From positions 1-56,496 of the forward strand of contig NZ_FWWW01000062.1 in NCBI RefSeq assembly GCF_900176135.1: DNA of 56,496 nucleotides, written 5' to 3'. Shown piece after piece: positions 1 through 7,746 of this stretch (position 1 is its first letter; every line of letters starts with the position of its first letter). The stretch is from Hymenobacter roseosalivarius DSM 11622. Lineage in GTDB: Bacteria; Bacteroidota; Bacteroidia; Cytophagales; Hymenobacteraceae. The translations under genes were made by a program, and so were the position numbers. The notes beneath the pieces are model-generated. The model was not told where the DNA came from, searched no databases, and was given only the letters and a program-made list of their open reading frames with translations.

Positions 1-17
1 ATATTTTATCCACTGAT

Positions 18-1391
18 TTACCGCACCACTTTCGGCGTTACAGGCAGGCTCTCATGGCCCTCGGCATCAACGGAAGCCACGGCGAAAATGAAGTTGTCTT
101 TGCTGTGGGGCAAATTGGCGGTGGTGGTGGTCACGAAGAATTTCTGCTGCCACACGGGGCTGCTGGTTTCGCGCATGAGCACGTAGTAGCCGGCTGGCTT
201 TTCGCCGGCGGCGGGAGTTTCCCACTTCAGCTCGGTGCGGTTAGTCAGGTTGGCGGTGAGCACGCCCACGTTCTGGGGCGCGGCAGGCGCCCAGGCCAGG
301 CTGGCCATCGTAGCCAGGTTGACGCCCGTGTTTTTACGCAGGTACTCGTAGTCCACGAACTCAGGCTTGTCGCCGTACTCGATGCCGTTTTCGGTGCGCA
401 GATCCTGGTGCTGGTGGTTGAAGTTCTCGTTTACCTCCGTGAAGCGCACGGCCGTGAAGCCCTGCTGGTTGAAGGGCGTGTGGTCGCCGCCGCGCAGGAA
501 GCGGTCGGGGCGGTACTCGATAAGTACGCCGAAGTCATTTACATACTGTTCGCCGGTGGTTTTGATGTAGCGGGCGAGCTGGCGGCTGGGCGAGTCGTTT
601 TCGCTGCTGAGCTGGCGGCGCACCTTGGCCTCGTCGGCGGTTTCGGTGGCCGGCACGCCCTCGCTGAAGATGCGCACGTGCTTGGGGTCTTTAATCTCGG
701 GGTCGAAGCCGGTGGAGTTGCCCACGATGTCATTATTCAGCATCCCCACGATGTTCCAGCCTTCGGCTTTGGCGCGCTTGGCCATGTGCGTCGAGCCGTA
801 AAGACCCTGCTCTTCGCCCTGTACGGCCACGAAGATAAGCGTGCAGGGAAACTGCTTGGAGGCCATTACGCGGGCCATTTCCATCACCAGGGCCACGCCG
901 GAAGCGTCGTCGTTGGCGCCGGGCGCATCGGCGGTGGCATTCATCACATCGGTTACGCGCGAGTCGAGGTGGCCACTGACGATGATGATGCGCTTGTCGT
1001 TGGGGTCGGTGCCTTTAAGGGTCGCCATGACGTTGGCCATCACCACGGGCTTATCAATGCGCCGGCCGTCGGGCTTCACCGTGAAGGTATCCTGCTCCAC
1101 TTTCATGCGGCCATTGCTGGCTTTGGCGTACTTCTTAAACTCTGATTCCACCCAGCTGCGCGCCGCCCCGATGCCGCGCTTTTTGCTCTTGGTGTCGCTC
1201 AGCGTATGGCGGGTGCCGAAGGAGACCATCTTGCGAATGTCTTCCTCCAGCGTTTTCGCCGAAATGGCTTCCACCATTTGCTTGATAGCCAGATCAGGGG
1301 TGGAGGGAGGAGCGGTTTGGGCGCGCAGCGTGGTGAAGCTGCCGAGCGCGGCAAGCAAGAGAGTAGAGCGAAGAAAGGTCATGGGGGGCAT
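18..1391 (-). CDS. M28 family metallopeptidase with C-terminal FnIII-like domain
   Basis: Probable secreted zinc aminopeptidase of peptidase family M28 (457 aa). An N-terminal signal peptide (about residues 1-24, ending LRA before QTAPP) sends it to the periplasm or outside. The co-catalytic metal site is complete: H141 and D143 in 'SGHLDS', the bridging D161 in 'GANDDASG', the general-base/ligand pair in 'GEEQGLYGS' (E193/E194), an Asp in 'NNDIVGN' and a late His in 'GGDHTPF'. Residues from about 370 to the end read like a fibronectin III domain ('AGYYVLMRETSSP'), a common tail on Bacteroidota exported hydrolases. Start: ATG at 1391; an internal ATG at 1382 (MTFLRS) would give an equally good signal peptide. 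The substrate is unknown; family members cleave N-terminal residues from peptides. Confident in family, not in substrate. Confidence 0.93.
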   Translation of the reverse strand: MPPMTFLRSTLLLAALGSFTTLRAQTAPPSTPDLAIKQMVEAISAKTLEEDIRKMVSFGTRHTLSDTKSKKRGIGAARSWVESEFKKYAKASNGRMKVEQDTFTVKPDGRRIDKPVVMANVMATLKGTDPNDKRIIIVSGHLDSRVTDVMNATADAPGANDDASGVALVMEMARVMASKQFPCTLIFVAVQGEEQGLYGSTHMAKRAKAEGWNIVGMLNNDIVGNSTGFDPEIKDPKHVRIFSEGVPATETADEAKVRRQLSSENDSPSRQLARYIKTTGEQYVNDFGVLIEYRPDRFLRGGDHTPFNQQGFTAVRFTEVNENFNHQHQDLRTENGIEYGDKPEFVDYEYLRKNTGVNLATMASLAWAPAAPQNVGVLTANLTNRTELKWETPAAGEKPAGYYVLMRETSSPVWQQKFFVTTTTANLPHSKDNFIFAVASVDAEGHESLPVTPKVVR

Positions 1392-1486
1392 TTTGGGGTG
1401 GTTTGGACGATGGTGTTTTTGAGAAAAGGCGCTTCTGAGTGGCGTAAAATACGGGGTAAGAGGGAATAAATACTAAACGCGGCACC

Positions 1487-2695
1487 TTACACCAACGACA
1501 CCAAAGCGCTGGCCGCGTTGCCGCCAAAGCCGGCCGCGTTCACCAGTACGCGCCGAATCGGGCGGGTAGGCGCGGTGGCCAGATAGGTGGTGAAAGGTGG
1601 GGCGGGCCAGGTTTGGTGAGTTAGAATCTGCAAGGCAAACTCCAGACTGAGAGCTGCCGATGCGCCGAGGGTGTGGCCTGCCAGCCACTTGTTGGATACG
1701 AGCTGGGGGGCATTTTCTGACTGAAAAACCGCTTCCACCGCCCGCCGCTCGGCCGCGTCGCCGGCGGGGGTGCCAGGGCTGTGCAGCACGAGGGTATCTA
1801 CGGCAGCTGGGGGGCAATTTGCCTGCCGGAGCGCCTGGCGCATGGCCGTCTGAAAATGCTGGCCGTCGGGCGAGAGACCGGTTTTGCTTGGGATGGGCTC
1901 GAAGCCAAAGCCTACACTTTCCAGCTGAAACTGCGGCGACGTATCGCCCGCCGCTCGCGCCGCGGCGAGGGCCGCCCGACTGATTTTTTCTAAGGCAAAA
2001 ACCGCCGCGCCCTCGCCCAGTACAAACGTGGAGGGCGCACCAGCACCGGGGCGACAGGGCCACTGCTGGGGGGCAAAAGTGGAGTAGATGCCCAAAGCCT
2101 GCATTTGGGCCAGAGTGAAATCAGTTAGCGGCGCTTCGGCACCGCCGGCCAGAAAACGGCCGGCGAGGCCGGCGCGCAGCCAGGCTACCGCGTTGCCCAG
2201 GGCCTGAAAAGCGCTGCTGCACGTGCTGGAATGGCTCAGAGCCGCGCCGCCGTGGGCACCCGCATCATAAGCCACCCAGCTGGCCACGTTGCCCAGGGTA
2301 GTAAGCGGGGAAGCAGCCGCAGCAACCACGCCATCGGCCAGGAAATCGGCGTGAAACTGCTCCAGCCGGCCCGTAGCCCCCCGCGACGAGCCGATGCTGA
2401 CGCCCAGGCCACCGTCAGCATTAGGGGTCCAGCCGGCCTGAGTTGTGGCCTGGCGGGCGGCGAGCAAGGCGAGCAGCACCGTGCGGTCGAACTGGCGGTA
2501 AGTGGCGTGGGCGTGGCGCAACGCAGTTACTGCTTCTTCCGCGGCGGCGGGTAAACCAGCAACGGGCAGCGCTCGGCTTCCTACGCTACGACTGGAAAAA
2601 GCCGGCAGGGGCGAGGAAGCCGAAAAATTGCCCCCCAGGCCCAGGGCAGATATGCTGCCCCGGCCACGAATCAGAATCAGGTTGTCGTCGGACAT
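1487..2695 (-). CDS. beta-ketoacyl-ACP synthase (KAS I/II type) in the biotin cluster
   Basis: Condensing enzyme of the thiolase superfamily (402 aa from the ATG at 2695, MSDDN). The reading frame extends upstream to a TTG at 2752, but that extension is low-complexity and overlaps the junction with bioA, so I reject it. The triad is intact in this numbering: C159 in 'SSTCSSA', H305 in 'LVLHSPGTP', H341 in 'KWLAGHTLGAS', with K336 beside it. Such enzymes join malonyl-ACP to an acyl primer. It lies last in the bioB-F-D-A run, same strand, about 57 bp after the bioA stop. Placement suggests a role in making the pimeloyl-ACP precursor, but this is inference; a general fatty-acid role is not excluded. 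No bioC or bioH lies in the window. Confidence 0.88.
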   Translation of the reverse strand: MSDDNLILIRGRGSISALGLGGNFSASSPLPAFSSRSVGSRALPVAGLPAAAEEAVTALRHAHATYRQFDRTVLLALLAARQATTQAGWTPNADGGLGVSIGSSRGATGRLEQFHADFLADGVVAAAASPLTTLGNVASWVAYDAGAHGGAALSHSSTCSSAFQALGNAVAWLRAGLAGRFLAGGAEAPLTDFTLAQMQALGIYSTFAPQQWPCRPGAGAPSTFVLGEGAAVFALEKISRAALAAARAAGDTSPQFQLESVGFGFEPIPSKTGLSPDGQHFQTAMRQALRQANCPPAAVDTLVLHSPGTPAGDAAERRAVEAVFQSENAPQLVSNKWLAGHTLGASAALSLEFALQILTHQTWPAPPFTTYLATAPTRPIRRVLVNAAGFGGNAASALVSLV

Positions 2696-2752
2696 AGTAG
2701 GGGCGCGTGGCACGCGCCCGTCGTTGTTTGGTTGTTTAGGAGGGTCGTTCAA

Positions 2753-4063
2753 TTAAACAACCACGGGCGCCTGCAAGGCACCCCTACGGCACACTAGCTC
2801 ACGCATGGCCCGCACGGTGTCGTAGAGCAAGGTTAGCTCAGCGTCGGTGGTGCAGTAGGGGGGCATGAGGTAGATGATGTTGCCCAGGGGCCGCAGAATC
2901 ACGCGGCGCTGAAGGGCCAGCTGGTACAGCTCGTCGCGGAGGCTGCTGAAGTAGGACGTGGTGGCTGGCTCCTCAAACTCCACAGCCAGCACCGTACCCA
3001 GCCGGCGCACGGCGCGTACGCCGGGCTGGCCGGTTATTTCCTGCTCGAAAGCCTGATGAGCCGCCCCGATACGGGCCAGATGCGCCGCGCAGGCTAGCTC
3101 GCGCAGCAGCTCCAGACTCGCCAACCCCGCCGCGCAGGCAACAGGATTGGCCGTGTAAGAGTGGCCGTGGAAGAAAGTTTTGAGCTTGTCATCACTCAAA
3201 AACGCCTCATATACCGCCCCCGCGCAGCTCGTGACACCCAGCGCCATGGTGCCGCCGGTCAGGCCTTTAGACAGGCACACCATATCGGGCTGCTCGGTGA
3301 GGTAGTCGCAGGCGAAAAGCCGGCCGGTGCGCCCGAAGCCGGTCATCACCTCGTCGGCAATAGCCAGAATGCCGTGGCGGTGGCAGCAGGCAATCAGCTG
3401 GTCGAGGACCTCGGCTAGGTACGTAATCATGCCGGCCGTGCCCAGCAGCAGGGGCTCGAAAATGAACGCGGCCACGTCGCCCTGGGCCGCTACGGCTTCC
3501 AGCTGAGTCAGCGCTTCGGCCTCGCGGCCCGGCACGGGCACGTCGATAAAGGCCACATCGAAGAGCAGGGGCGCGAAGGGCGCGGTAAAAGCTCCCCGGC
3601 TGCTCACGGCCATGGCTCCGAAGGTGTCGCCGTGGTAGCTGTCGCGGAAAGCCACGATGGTGCGGCGCGGCCGGGCGCGGTTGTGGTGGTACTGGAGGGC
3701 CATTTTCAGGGCCACTTCCACGGCCGTCGAGCCGTTATCGGAATAGAAGATGCGCCGCTGGTTGGGGGGTAAAATCTCCAGTAATCCTTCGGCCAGCTCT
3801 ACGGCGGGCGGGTGGGTGAAGCCGGCAAACAGGACGTGCTCCAGGGTCTGGAGCTGCTGGGCTACCCGTGCCGCGATGCGCGGGTGGGCGTGGCCGTGCA
3901 GATTCACCCACCAGGAGGAAATGCCGTCGAGGTAGGCGGTGCCGTCGTCGGCAAAGAGCCAGCTGCCCTCGCCCCGCACGATGGGAATAGGCAGGGGCGC
4001 GGTTTGCATTTGGGTGTAGGGGTGCCAGAGTACGGCGTGGTCGCGGGCGGCTAGGGAAGGCAT
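2753..4063 (-). CDS. bioA: adenosylmethionine-8-amino-7-oxononanoate aminotransferase
   Basis: PLP-dependent class III aminotransferase of 436 aa, the usual BioA length. It converts 8-amino-7-oxononanoate (KAPA) to 7,8-diaminononanoate using S-adenosylmethionine as amino donor. Visible features: the N-terminal 'HPYTQM' and 'GISSWWVNLHGH' segments typical of BioA rather than other class III enzymes, 'DNGSTAVEVALK' for phosphate binding, D237 in 'ADEVMTGFGRTG' for the pyridine nitrogen, and the Schiff-base lysine K266 in 'LSKGLTGG'. Cytoplasmic. It precedes the ketoacyl synthase on the same strand. A repeat element with a bidirectional terminator-like hairpin separates it from bioD, so bioA plus the synthase may have their own promoter. 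Confidence 0.97.
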   Translation of the reverse strand: MPSLAARDHAVLWHPYTQMQTAPLPIPIVRGEGSWLFADDGTAYLDGISSWWVNLHGHAHPRIAARVAQQLQTLEHVLFAGFTHPPAVELAEGLLEILPPNQRRIFYSDNGSTAVEVALKMALQYHHNRARPRRTIVAFRDSYHGDTFGAMAVSSRGAFTAPFAPLLFDVAFIDVPVPGREAEALTQLEAVAAQGDVAAFIFEPLLLGTAGMITYLAEVLDQLIACCHRHGILAIADEVMTGFGRTGRLFACDYLTEQPDMVCLSKGLTGGTMALGVTSCAGAVYEAFLSDDKLKTFFHGHSYTANPVACAAGLASLELLRELACAAHLARIGAAHQAFEQEITGQPGVRAVRRLGTVLAVEFEEPATTSYFSSLRDELYQLALQRRVILRPLGNIIYLMPPYCTTDAELTLLYDTVRAMRELVCRRGALQAPVVV

Positions 4064-4105
4064 GAGGGCAAAGGTAAGGGAGGAGGCCGTTCAATGGGGG
4101 CCTCA

Positions 4106-4432
4106 CCGCCTAACGAGTGGCCTCACCCCCCGGCCCACTCTCCAAGGGGAGAGGGGGAGCCAAGCGCTCAGCCAACGCAGCACCTTCCGCTTTCGCTCCA
4201 AGTACGGTTATCATTGTGGCCATACAGTTGTCAGTCAATTGAGTAAAAAAGCCAGTGCCTAGTGGTCGCTGGCTTTTCGTTTTAAGAATACATGGAATGG
4301 GTAACGGTTACGGAGGCGGCAGCCAACGTGGCCGCGTAGGTCAAACGGCTGGCTCCCCCTCTTTTTGGGACTTCGCGCTTTAAGCGAACCGGGGCCGGGG
4401 GGTGAGGCCACTCGTTGAACAGCTACTACTTC
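4106..4432. repeat. family A nested inverted-repeat element (copy 1)
   Basis: Intergenic element between bioD and bioA. Its outer arms, about 4112-4136 and 4392-4416, are inverted copies ('AACGAGTGGCCTCACCCCCC' type). Inside are a purine/pyrimidine-rich block ending in 'AGAGGGGGAGCC' and a block with 'GGAGGCGGCAGCC'. Related copies lie at 48058-48312 and 50203-50500. No ORF inside. It resembles a non-autonomous REP/MITE-type repeat; mobility is inferred from the multiple copies. Confidence 0.75.
4245..4277. terminator. bidirectional intrinsic terminator-like hairpin inside repeat A1
   Basis: Arms 4245-4255 (AAAAAAGCCAG) and 4269-4277 (CTGGCTTTT) form a GC stem flanked by A/T runs on both sides, so it could stop transcripts from either direction. 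On the minus strand it would separate bioD from bioA. Confidence 0.55.
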
Positions 4433-5046
4433 TCAAACCACGCCCGATACACTTCCGCATAGTGGCTTACCACGGCCGCATCTATCACCGCCTCCGGCCG
4501 CAACGGGGGCAGCACCGGAACGCCGGTATGCTGAAGAATAAACTCCTCCGTGGCCGGGTTGGGTTCGCCATTGAACACCAGCCCCCGAACCGGCAACCCC
4601 CGCCGATGCAGGGCCTCCAACGTGAGTAAGGTATGATTGATGCTGCCCAGATAATGCCGCGACACCACCACCGTAGCCAGCCCTAGCTGGGCCAGCAGGT
4701 CAACCAGTAAAAACCCCGGCGCCAGCGGCACAAAAAGCCCCCCAGCGCCCTCCACGATAAGGTGATTGGCCGTAATAGGCAGTTGAAACGCCTCGGGCTG
4801 AATGCGAATGTTCTCGGCGGCGGCGGCGGCGTGGGGCGAGGCAGGCAGCCGGAGGCGGTAAGCTTCGGGGTGAAACAGGGAAACCGGATTCCGCACCAGC
4901 CGGCGCACTTCGGCCGTGTCGGTGGTGGGGGTGAGGCCGGCCTGCACGGGCTTCCAATAGTCGGCTTGCAGGGCCTCGGTGAGGATGGCGGCTACCAGGG
5001 TTTTGCCTACGTCAGTGCCAATGCCGGTGACGAAAAGTTGTTCCAA
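4426..5046 (-). CDS. bioD: dethiobiotin synthetase
   Basis: ATP-dependent carboxylase (206 aa) that closes the ureido ring of dethiobiotin from 7,8-diaminononanoate and CO2. The P-loop 'GTDVGKT' (residues 10-16) is the diagnostic BioD signature. 'VEGAGGLFVPL' (around 110) and the late segment 'VFNGEPNP' fit the P-loop NTPase fold. The only start that keeps the P-loop strand is a TTG at 5046 giving 'MEQLFVTGIG'; no ATG or GTG is available. This is odd for a biosynthetic gene and may reflect the foreign DNA inserted immediately upstream. Cytoplasmic. It follows bioF on the same strand, but the cassette-like insert lies between them. Confidence 0.94.
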   Translation of the reverse strand: MEQLFVTGIGTDVGKTLVAAILTEALQADYWKPVQAGLTPTTDTAEVRRLVRNPVSLFHPEAYRLRLPASPHAAAAAENIRIQPEAFQLPITANHLIVEGAGGLFVPLAPGFLLVDLLAQLGLATVVVSRHYLGSINHTLLTLEALHRRGLPVRGLVFNGEPNPATEEFILQHTGVPVLPPLRPEAVIDAAVVSHYAEVYRAWFEK

Positions 5047-5155
5047 AAAAGCAGTTTGTTAGAAAGGCGCGGTGCGATTAATAATGGCCTGTAACGGGTG
5101 GTGCCGAGATGCTTAAGCTTCGGCGGGTGCGGTAGGAATTAGGGAGATTTGGGAA

Positions 5156-5358
5156 GGCTAACGTTTTGGGGCTTTGCGTTTGGGCTGGACCTCTGTGTTC
5201 GGTCAGCCTACAACCAGAGCCGAATGATTTACTGATGATGAAGATAATTACTAAAGCCAAATAGTGAACGTCGTGTCCGAACAAAAGCTAATAAGGGGTT
5301 TGCCGCTGATTGCTCTTCCGTCTGCCAGCCTATTGCAAAACCGATGTTAGCAGTAGCC
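5156..5358 (-). repeat. candidate recombination-site-like region downstream of the nuclease cassette
   Basis: Read on the minus strand, this starts with 'CTACTGCTAACATC' right after the nuclease stop and ends near 'GTTAGCC' (complement of 5156-5162). Those ends resemble the outer R''/R' boxes of integron attC sites (RYYYAAC ... GTTRRRY), although the first does not match strictly. Between them is about 190 nt of mixed-composition DNA without an ORF. The interpretation is tentative; I see only end motifs, not a fully paired attC fold. Confidence 0.35.
5343..5358. repeat. 16-nt inverted repeat, left copy bracketing the cassette gene
   Basis: The sequence GATGTTAGCAGTAGCC is matched at 15 of 16 positions by the reverse complement of 6185-6200. 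It ends 5 nt beyond the stop codon of the GIY-YIG gene, and its partner begins 2 nt upstream of that gene's ATG. Such tight bracketing of one ORF is what a recombination-mobilised gene cassette would show. Confidence 0.8.
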
Positions 5359-5363
5359 GTTCT

Positions 5364-6182
5364 TCATTCAACCAGTAACAAATCTCTGAACGTGATGTCA
5401 AATTGTTTTTCTAAAAATTCTATTGTCTTGGGTTGTCCTTGCAATGATGCTTTTACTAATTGAGATGAAAATAAGCCGCTGTTGCTTTTCCATTTTGCGT
5501 CTTTGCTATCAGCTGTTTTTATCCATTCAATTTTTACCGGGTACTCTGATTTATCGTTATCGCAATTATCAAAAATGTCTGTCACTTTGATAGGATGTTG
5601 ATGTAATGATTTATTGTCTACCTTAAAATCATTTACGTTAACTGCTTTTTCAATTACCCGACCTATTCCAACATAACCATGTTTTTTTAAATAGGCGGCT
5701 ACAATGTCACCTTGCTCTAATGTTCTGATAGGGTCGCTATACTTTTTGTCTTGTCCAGCAGATAAGAAACCAAAAGTTCTGCAATCGTCCCAACAGCGAT
5801 GTATGCCTTCTCCGACGTTTACATAATAAAGCCCGTTTTTAAAATCAAACCCTGAAAGGTCTAAATGAAATGTATGGTGGGGTCTAAACTTTTCTGCAAA
5901 GTGCCCTGATGAGATGTTTGTCAGGTTTTTGCCAAGTTTCCATATTAAAGTTTTTTCAATAAAGAAAGCTTCTCTTTCTGTGAGGTCTTTTGCAATTACT
6001 TTGATGATAGGATCAAGCCCAGCAGCTTTTATTGCTTTAATTCTTTTTGCTTTCTCTGTATCGCTACTGTCACTTAAGTGTGCAGACTTTCTGCTTCCAA
6101 TCCCTTTTCCATAGTAAAACTCTTCAAAGTTTCTTGGGTCGATATATACATAAACGTAATAGTCTGTTTTAAGGTCGGTCAT
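5364..6182 (-). CDS. GIY-YIG nuclease fused to putative EVE/PUA-like reader domain (cassette gene)
   Basis: A 272-aa protein from the ATG at 6182 (MTDLKTDYY). An upstream TTG would run through the flanking repeat and is rejected. Residues about 7-90 form a GIY-YIG-type nuclease domain: 'YYVYVYIDP', then 'FYYGKGIGSRK' with the conserved Gly/Arg, and the metal-binding Glu region 'EREAFFIEK'. Residues about 118-190 ('YYVNVGEGIHRCWDDC', 'GFLSAGQ', 'GDIVAAYLKKHGYVGIG') resemble the PUA/EVE-like fold that binds modified bases. I recall this segment next to nuclease modules, but cannot verify it here. If correct, the likely role is cleavage of modified DNA, perhaps phage DNA. The gene is clearly AT-rich against its GC-rich neighbours and splits the biotin cluster, consistent with transfer. 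Function is inferred; the first domain is surer than the second. Confidence 0.75.
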   Translation of the reverse strand: MTDLKTDYYVYVYIDPRNFEEFYYGKGIGSRKSAHLSDSSDTEKAKRIKAIKAAGLDPIIKVIAKDLTEREAFFIEKTLIWKLGKNLTNISSGHFAEKFRPHHTFHLDLSGFDFKNGLYYVNVGEGIHRCWDDCRTFGFLSAGQDKKYSDPIRTLEQGDIVAAYLKKHGYVGIGRVIEKAVNVNDFKVDNKSLHQHPIKVTDIFDNCDNDKSEYPVKIEWIKTADSKDAKWKSNSGLFSSQLVKASLQGQPKTIEFLEKQFDITFRDLLLVE

Positions 6183-6184
6183 AT

Positions 6185-6200
6185 GGTTACTGCTAACATC
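6185..6200. repeat. 16-nt inverted repeat, right copy bracketing the cassette gene
   Basis: GGTTACTGCTAACATC, the reverse complement (15/16) of 5343-5358. It sits directly upstream of the nuclease ATG at 6182. Confidence 0.8.
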
Positions 6201-6309
6201 TGTATTGCCGCAACTGGCTGAAGGCATGAGTTGCGGCAATCTCCGCTTAGCCCGCAGCTATCTTTCGTAAACCCAACCAACATCGGGTGGATAGCCGCAA
6301 GTGTTAGAC
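6186..6309 (-). repeat. attC-like structured site upstream of the cassette gene
   Basis: On the minus strand this ~120-nt segment starts with GTCTAAC (fits RYYYAAC; complement of 6303-6309) and ends with GTTAGCA (complement of 6191-6197), close to GTTRRRY. Inside are a perfect 12-bp hairpin, ATTGCCGCAACT (6204-6215) with AGTTGCGGCAAT (6229-6240), and a second imperfect one built from 'TGCGGCTATC' and 'GATAGCTGCG'. Complementary ends with internal hairpins are what an integron-type recombination site looks like. No integrase is present in the window, so this is a candidate only. Confidence 0.4.
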
Positions 6310-6432
6310 TGTGACAACAATATAAGGAGTTATGGGATGCAGGAAGGGAGTGCTCACATCTTTCAGCAGCCAAAGAGGATAGTCTTGCTTCTGCTGCGGC
6401 AGTATGAGCTTAGAAAGGATGGCCTGAAAATT

Positions 6433-7587
6433 TTATATCGCACTAACACGCCTCAATACCGCCGCTAGCCCCTCAATCTCCGCCTCCGTATTATAGCTGT
6501 GCACAATCAACCGCAGGCGCTCGGTGCCAGCGGGCACGGTGGGGGGCAAAATGGCGCGTACATCAAAGCCCTGCGCCTGTGCGGCCTGGGCTACTGCTTT
6601 CATGTGCGCCGGTCCCGCGTGTTCTGGATAAAAGACGGGATGAATAACGTGGCTGGCCTCCGGCACATGCAGGCCAGGCACTGCGTTTAGCCTTGTTTTC
6701 AGCAAATCAGAAAGGGCAAATAGCCGCTGCCGCTCCGCCTGCATGGTAGGCAACACCTGATACGCAGCGGCCAGCGTAGCAATAGCCAGCGGGGGCAACG
6801 CGGTAGTATAAATAAAGGGCCGGCTGAAATTCAGCAGATACTCGCGCAGCACCTGGGGGCCGGCAATAATTGCCCCCTGACTGCCCAGGGCTTTGCCAAA
6901 AGTGAGAATGCGGGCAAAAACCTGCTCTTCCAGCCCCAACTCCACCACCAACCCTTCCCCTCGCGGCCCATAAATACCGTTGGTATGTGCCTCATCCACC
7001 ACCAGATACAAGCCGCGCTGCTGGCAAAAAGCCGCCAGCTCGCGCAGCGGTGCCTGGTCGCCATCCATGGAGTACAGAGCCTCTACGGCCACAAAAACGG
7101 CCCCCGTAGCCCGACTCAGCCGCCGCTCCAGGTCGGCCAGGTCGTTGTGCCGGAAGCCGTAGGCCGTGGCGAAGCTGCCCCGGATGCCGTCCTTGACGGA
7201 GGCGTGGCTGGCTTCGTCGTAGAATATAGTGTCGCCGCGTCGGGGCGCGGCGGCGAAAAAGCCCAGGTTGGCGGTGTAGCCGGAATTGAAAAGTAGTGTA
7301 GCCTCCGCGCGGTGGAAATGGGCTAGCTGAACTTCCAAAGCTTCGGCGGCGGCGGAGTTCCCGGTGAGCAGGCGCGAGCCGGTGCTACCGGCGGCTAGGG
7401 GGCTTTTTTCGGCTATTGCCTGCTGAGCAGCGGCATAGAGGGCGGCGTTGTGGGCCAGACCGAGGTAGTCGTTGGAGCTGAAGTCAATTTGATTTGGCCC
7501 CGCGATTGTCAGGCGGCGGCGGGTGCCTTCGGCTTCGCGTTTGGCTAGCTGCTGGGTGAGGCGGTGGAGGAGGGGATTGACGGACAT
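6433..7587 (-). CDS. bioF: 8-amino-7-oxononanoate synthase
   Basis: PLP-dependent alpha-oxoamine synthase (384 aa) that condenses a pimeloyl thioester with L-alanine to KAPA, the first step of biotin ring assembly. Diagnostic features: 'IDFSSNDYLGLA' (34-45), 'STGSRLLTGN' (68-77), 'DEASHASVKDG' (124-134), D198 and H201 in 'VVDEAHTNG', and the Schiff-base lysine K232 in 'TFGKALGSQGA'. ATG at 7587. It follows bioB on the same strand, separated by the repeat at 7609-7746. Other alpha-oxoamine synthases such as KBL are possible in principle, but the bio neighbours make BioF the natural call. Confidence 0.94.
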   Translation of the reverse strand: MSVNPLLHRLTQQLAKREAEGTRRRLTIAGPNQIDFSSNDYLGLAHNAALYAAAQQAIAEKSPLAAGSTGSRLLTGNSAAAEALEVQLAHFHRAEATLLFNSGYTANLGFFAAAPRRGDTIFYDEASHASVKDGIRGSFATAYGFRHNDLADLERRLSRATGAVFVAVEALYSMDGDQAPLRELAAFCQQRGLYLVVDEAHTNGIYGPRGEGLVVELGLEEQVFARILTFGKALGSQGAIIAGPQVLREYLLNFSRPFIYTTALPPLAIATLAAAYQVLPTMQAERQRLFALSDLLKTRLNAVPGLHVPEASHVIHPVFYPEHAGPAHMKAVAQAAQAQGFDVRAILPPTVPAGTERLRLIVHSYNTEAEIEGLAAVLRRVSAI

Positions 7588-7608
7588 GAGTGCTTGTTCT
7601 GGCGGGGC

Positions 7609-7746
7609 ACCTCAACCCCTAACCCCTTCTCCTCGGGGAGAAGGGGACTAGCTCTAAAAAGTAGACTTTTAGCCTAGCCTAGCAGCTGGAATAACTAAAT
7701 GCTAGTTCCCCTTCTCCCCGAGGGGAAGGGGTTAGGGGTTGAGGTT
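7609..7746. repeat. long inverted repeat between bioB and bioF
   Basis: Arms of about 44 nt (7609-7652 and 7701-7746) are near-perfect inverted copies, built on 'CCTCAACCCCTAACCCCTTC' and self-palindromic 'CTCCTCGGGGAGAAGGGG'. The right arm overlaps the bioB stop codon (7745-7747). Related in style to family A. As RNA it would fold into a very stable hairpin that could protect the bioB 3' end or reduce read-through into bioF. Confidence 0.8.

Noticed and set aside
54..1145. 363-aa plus-strand open frame opposite the M28 peptidase
   Set aside because: Gly/Val/His-rich, no domain; it is the antisense shadow of a high-GC gene with a complete metal site on the minus strand.
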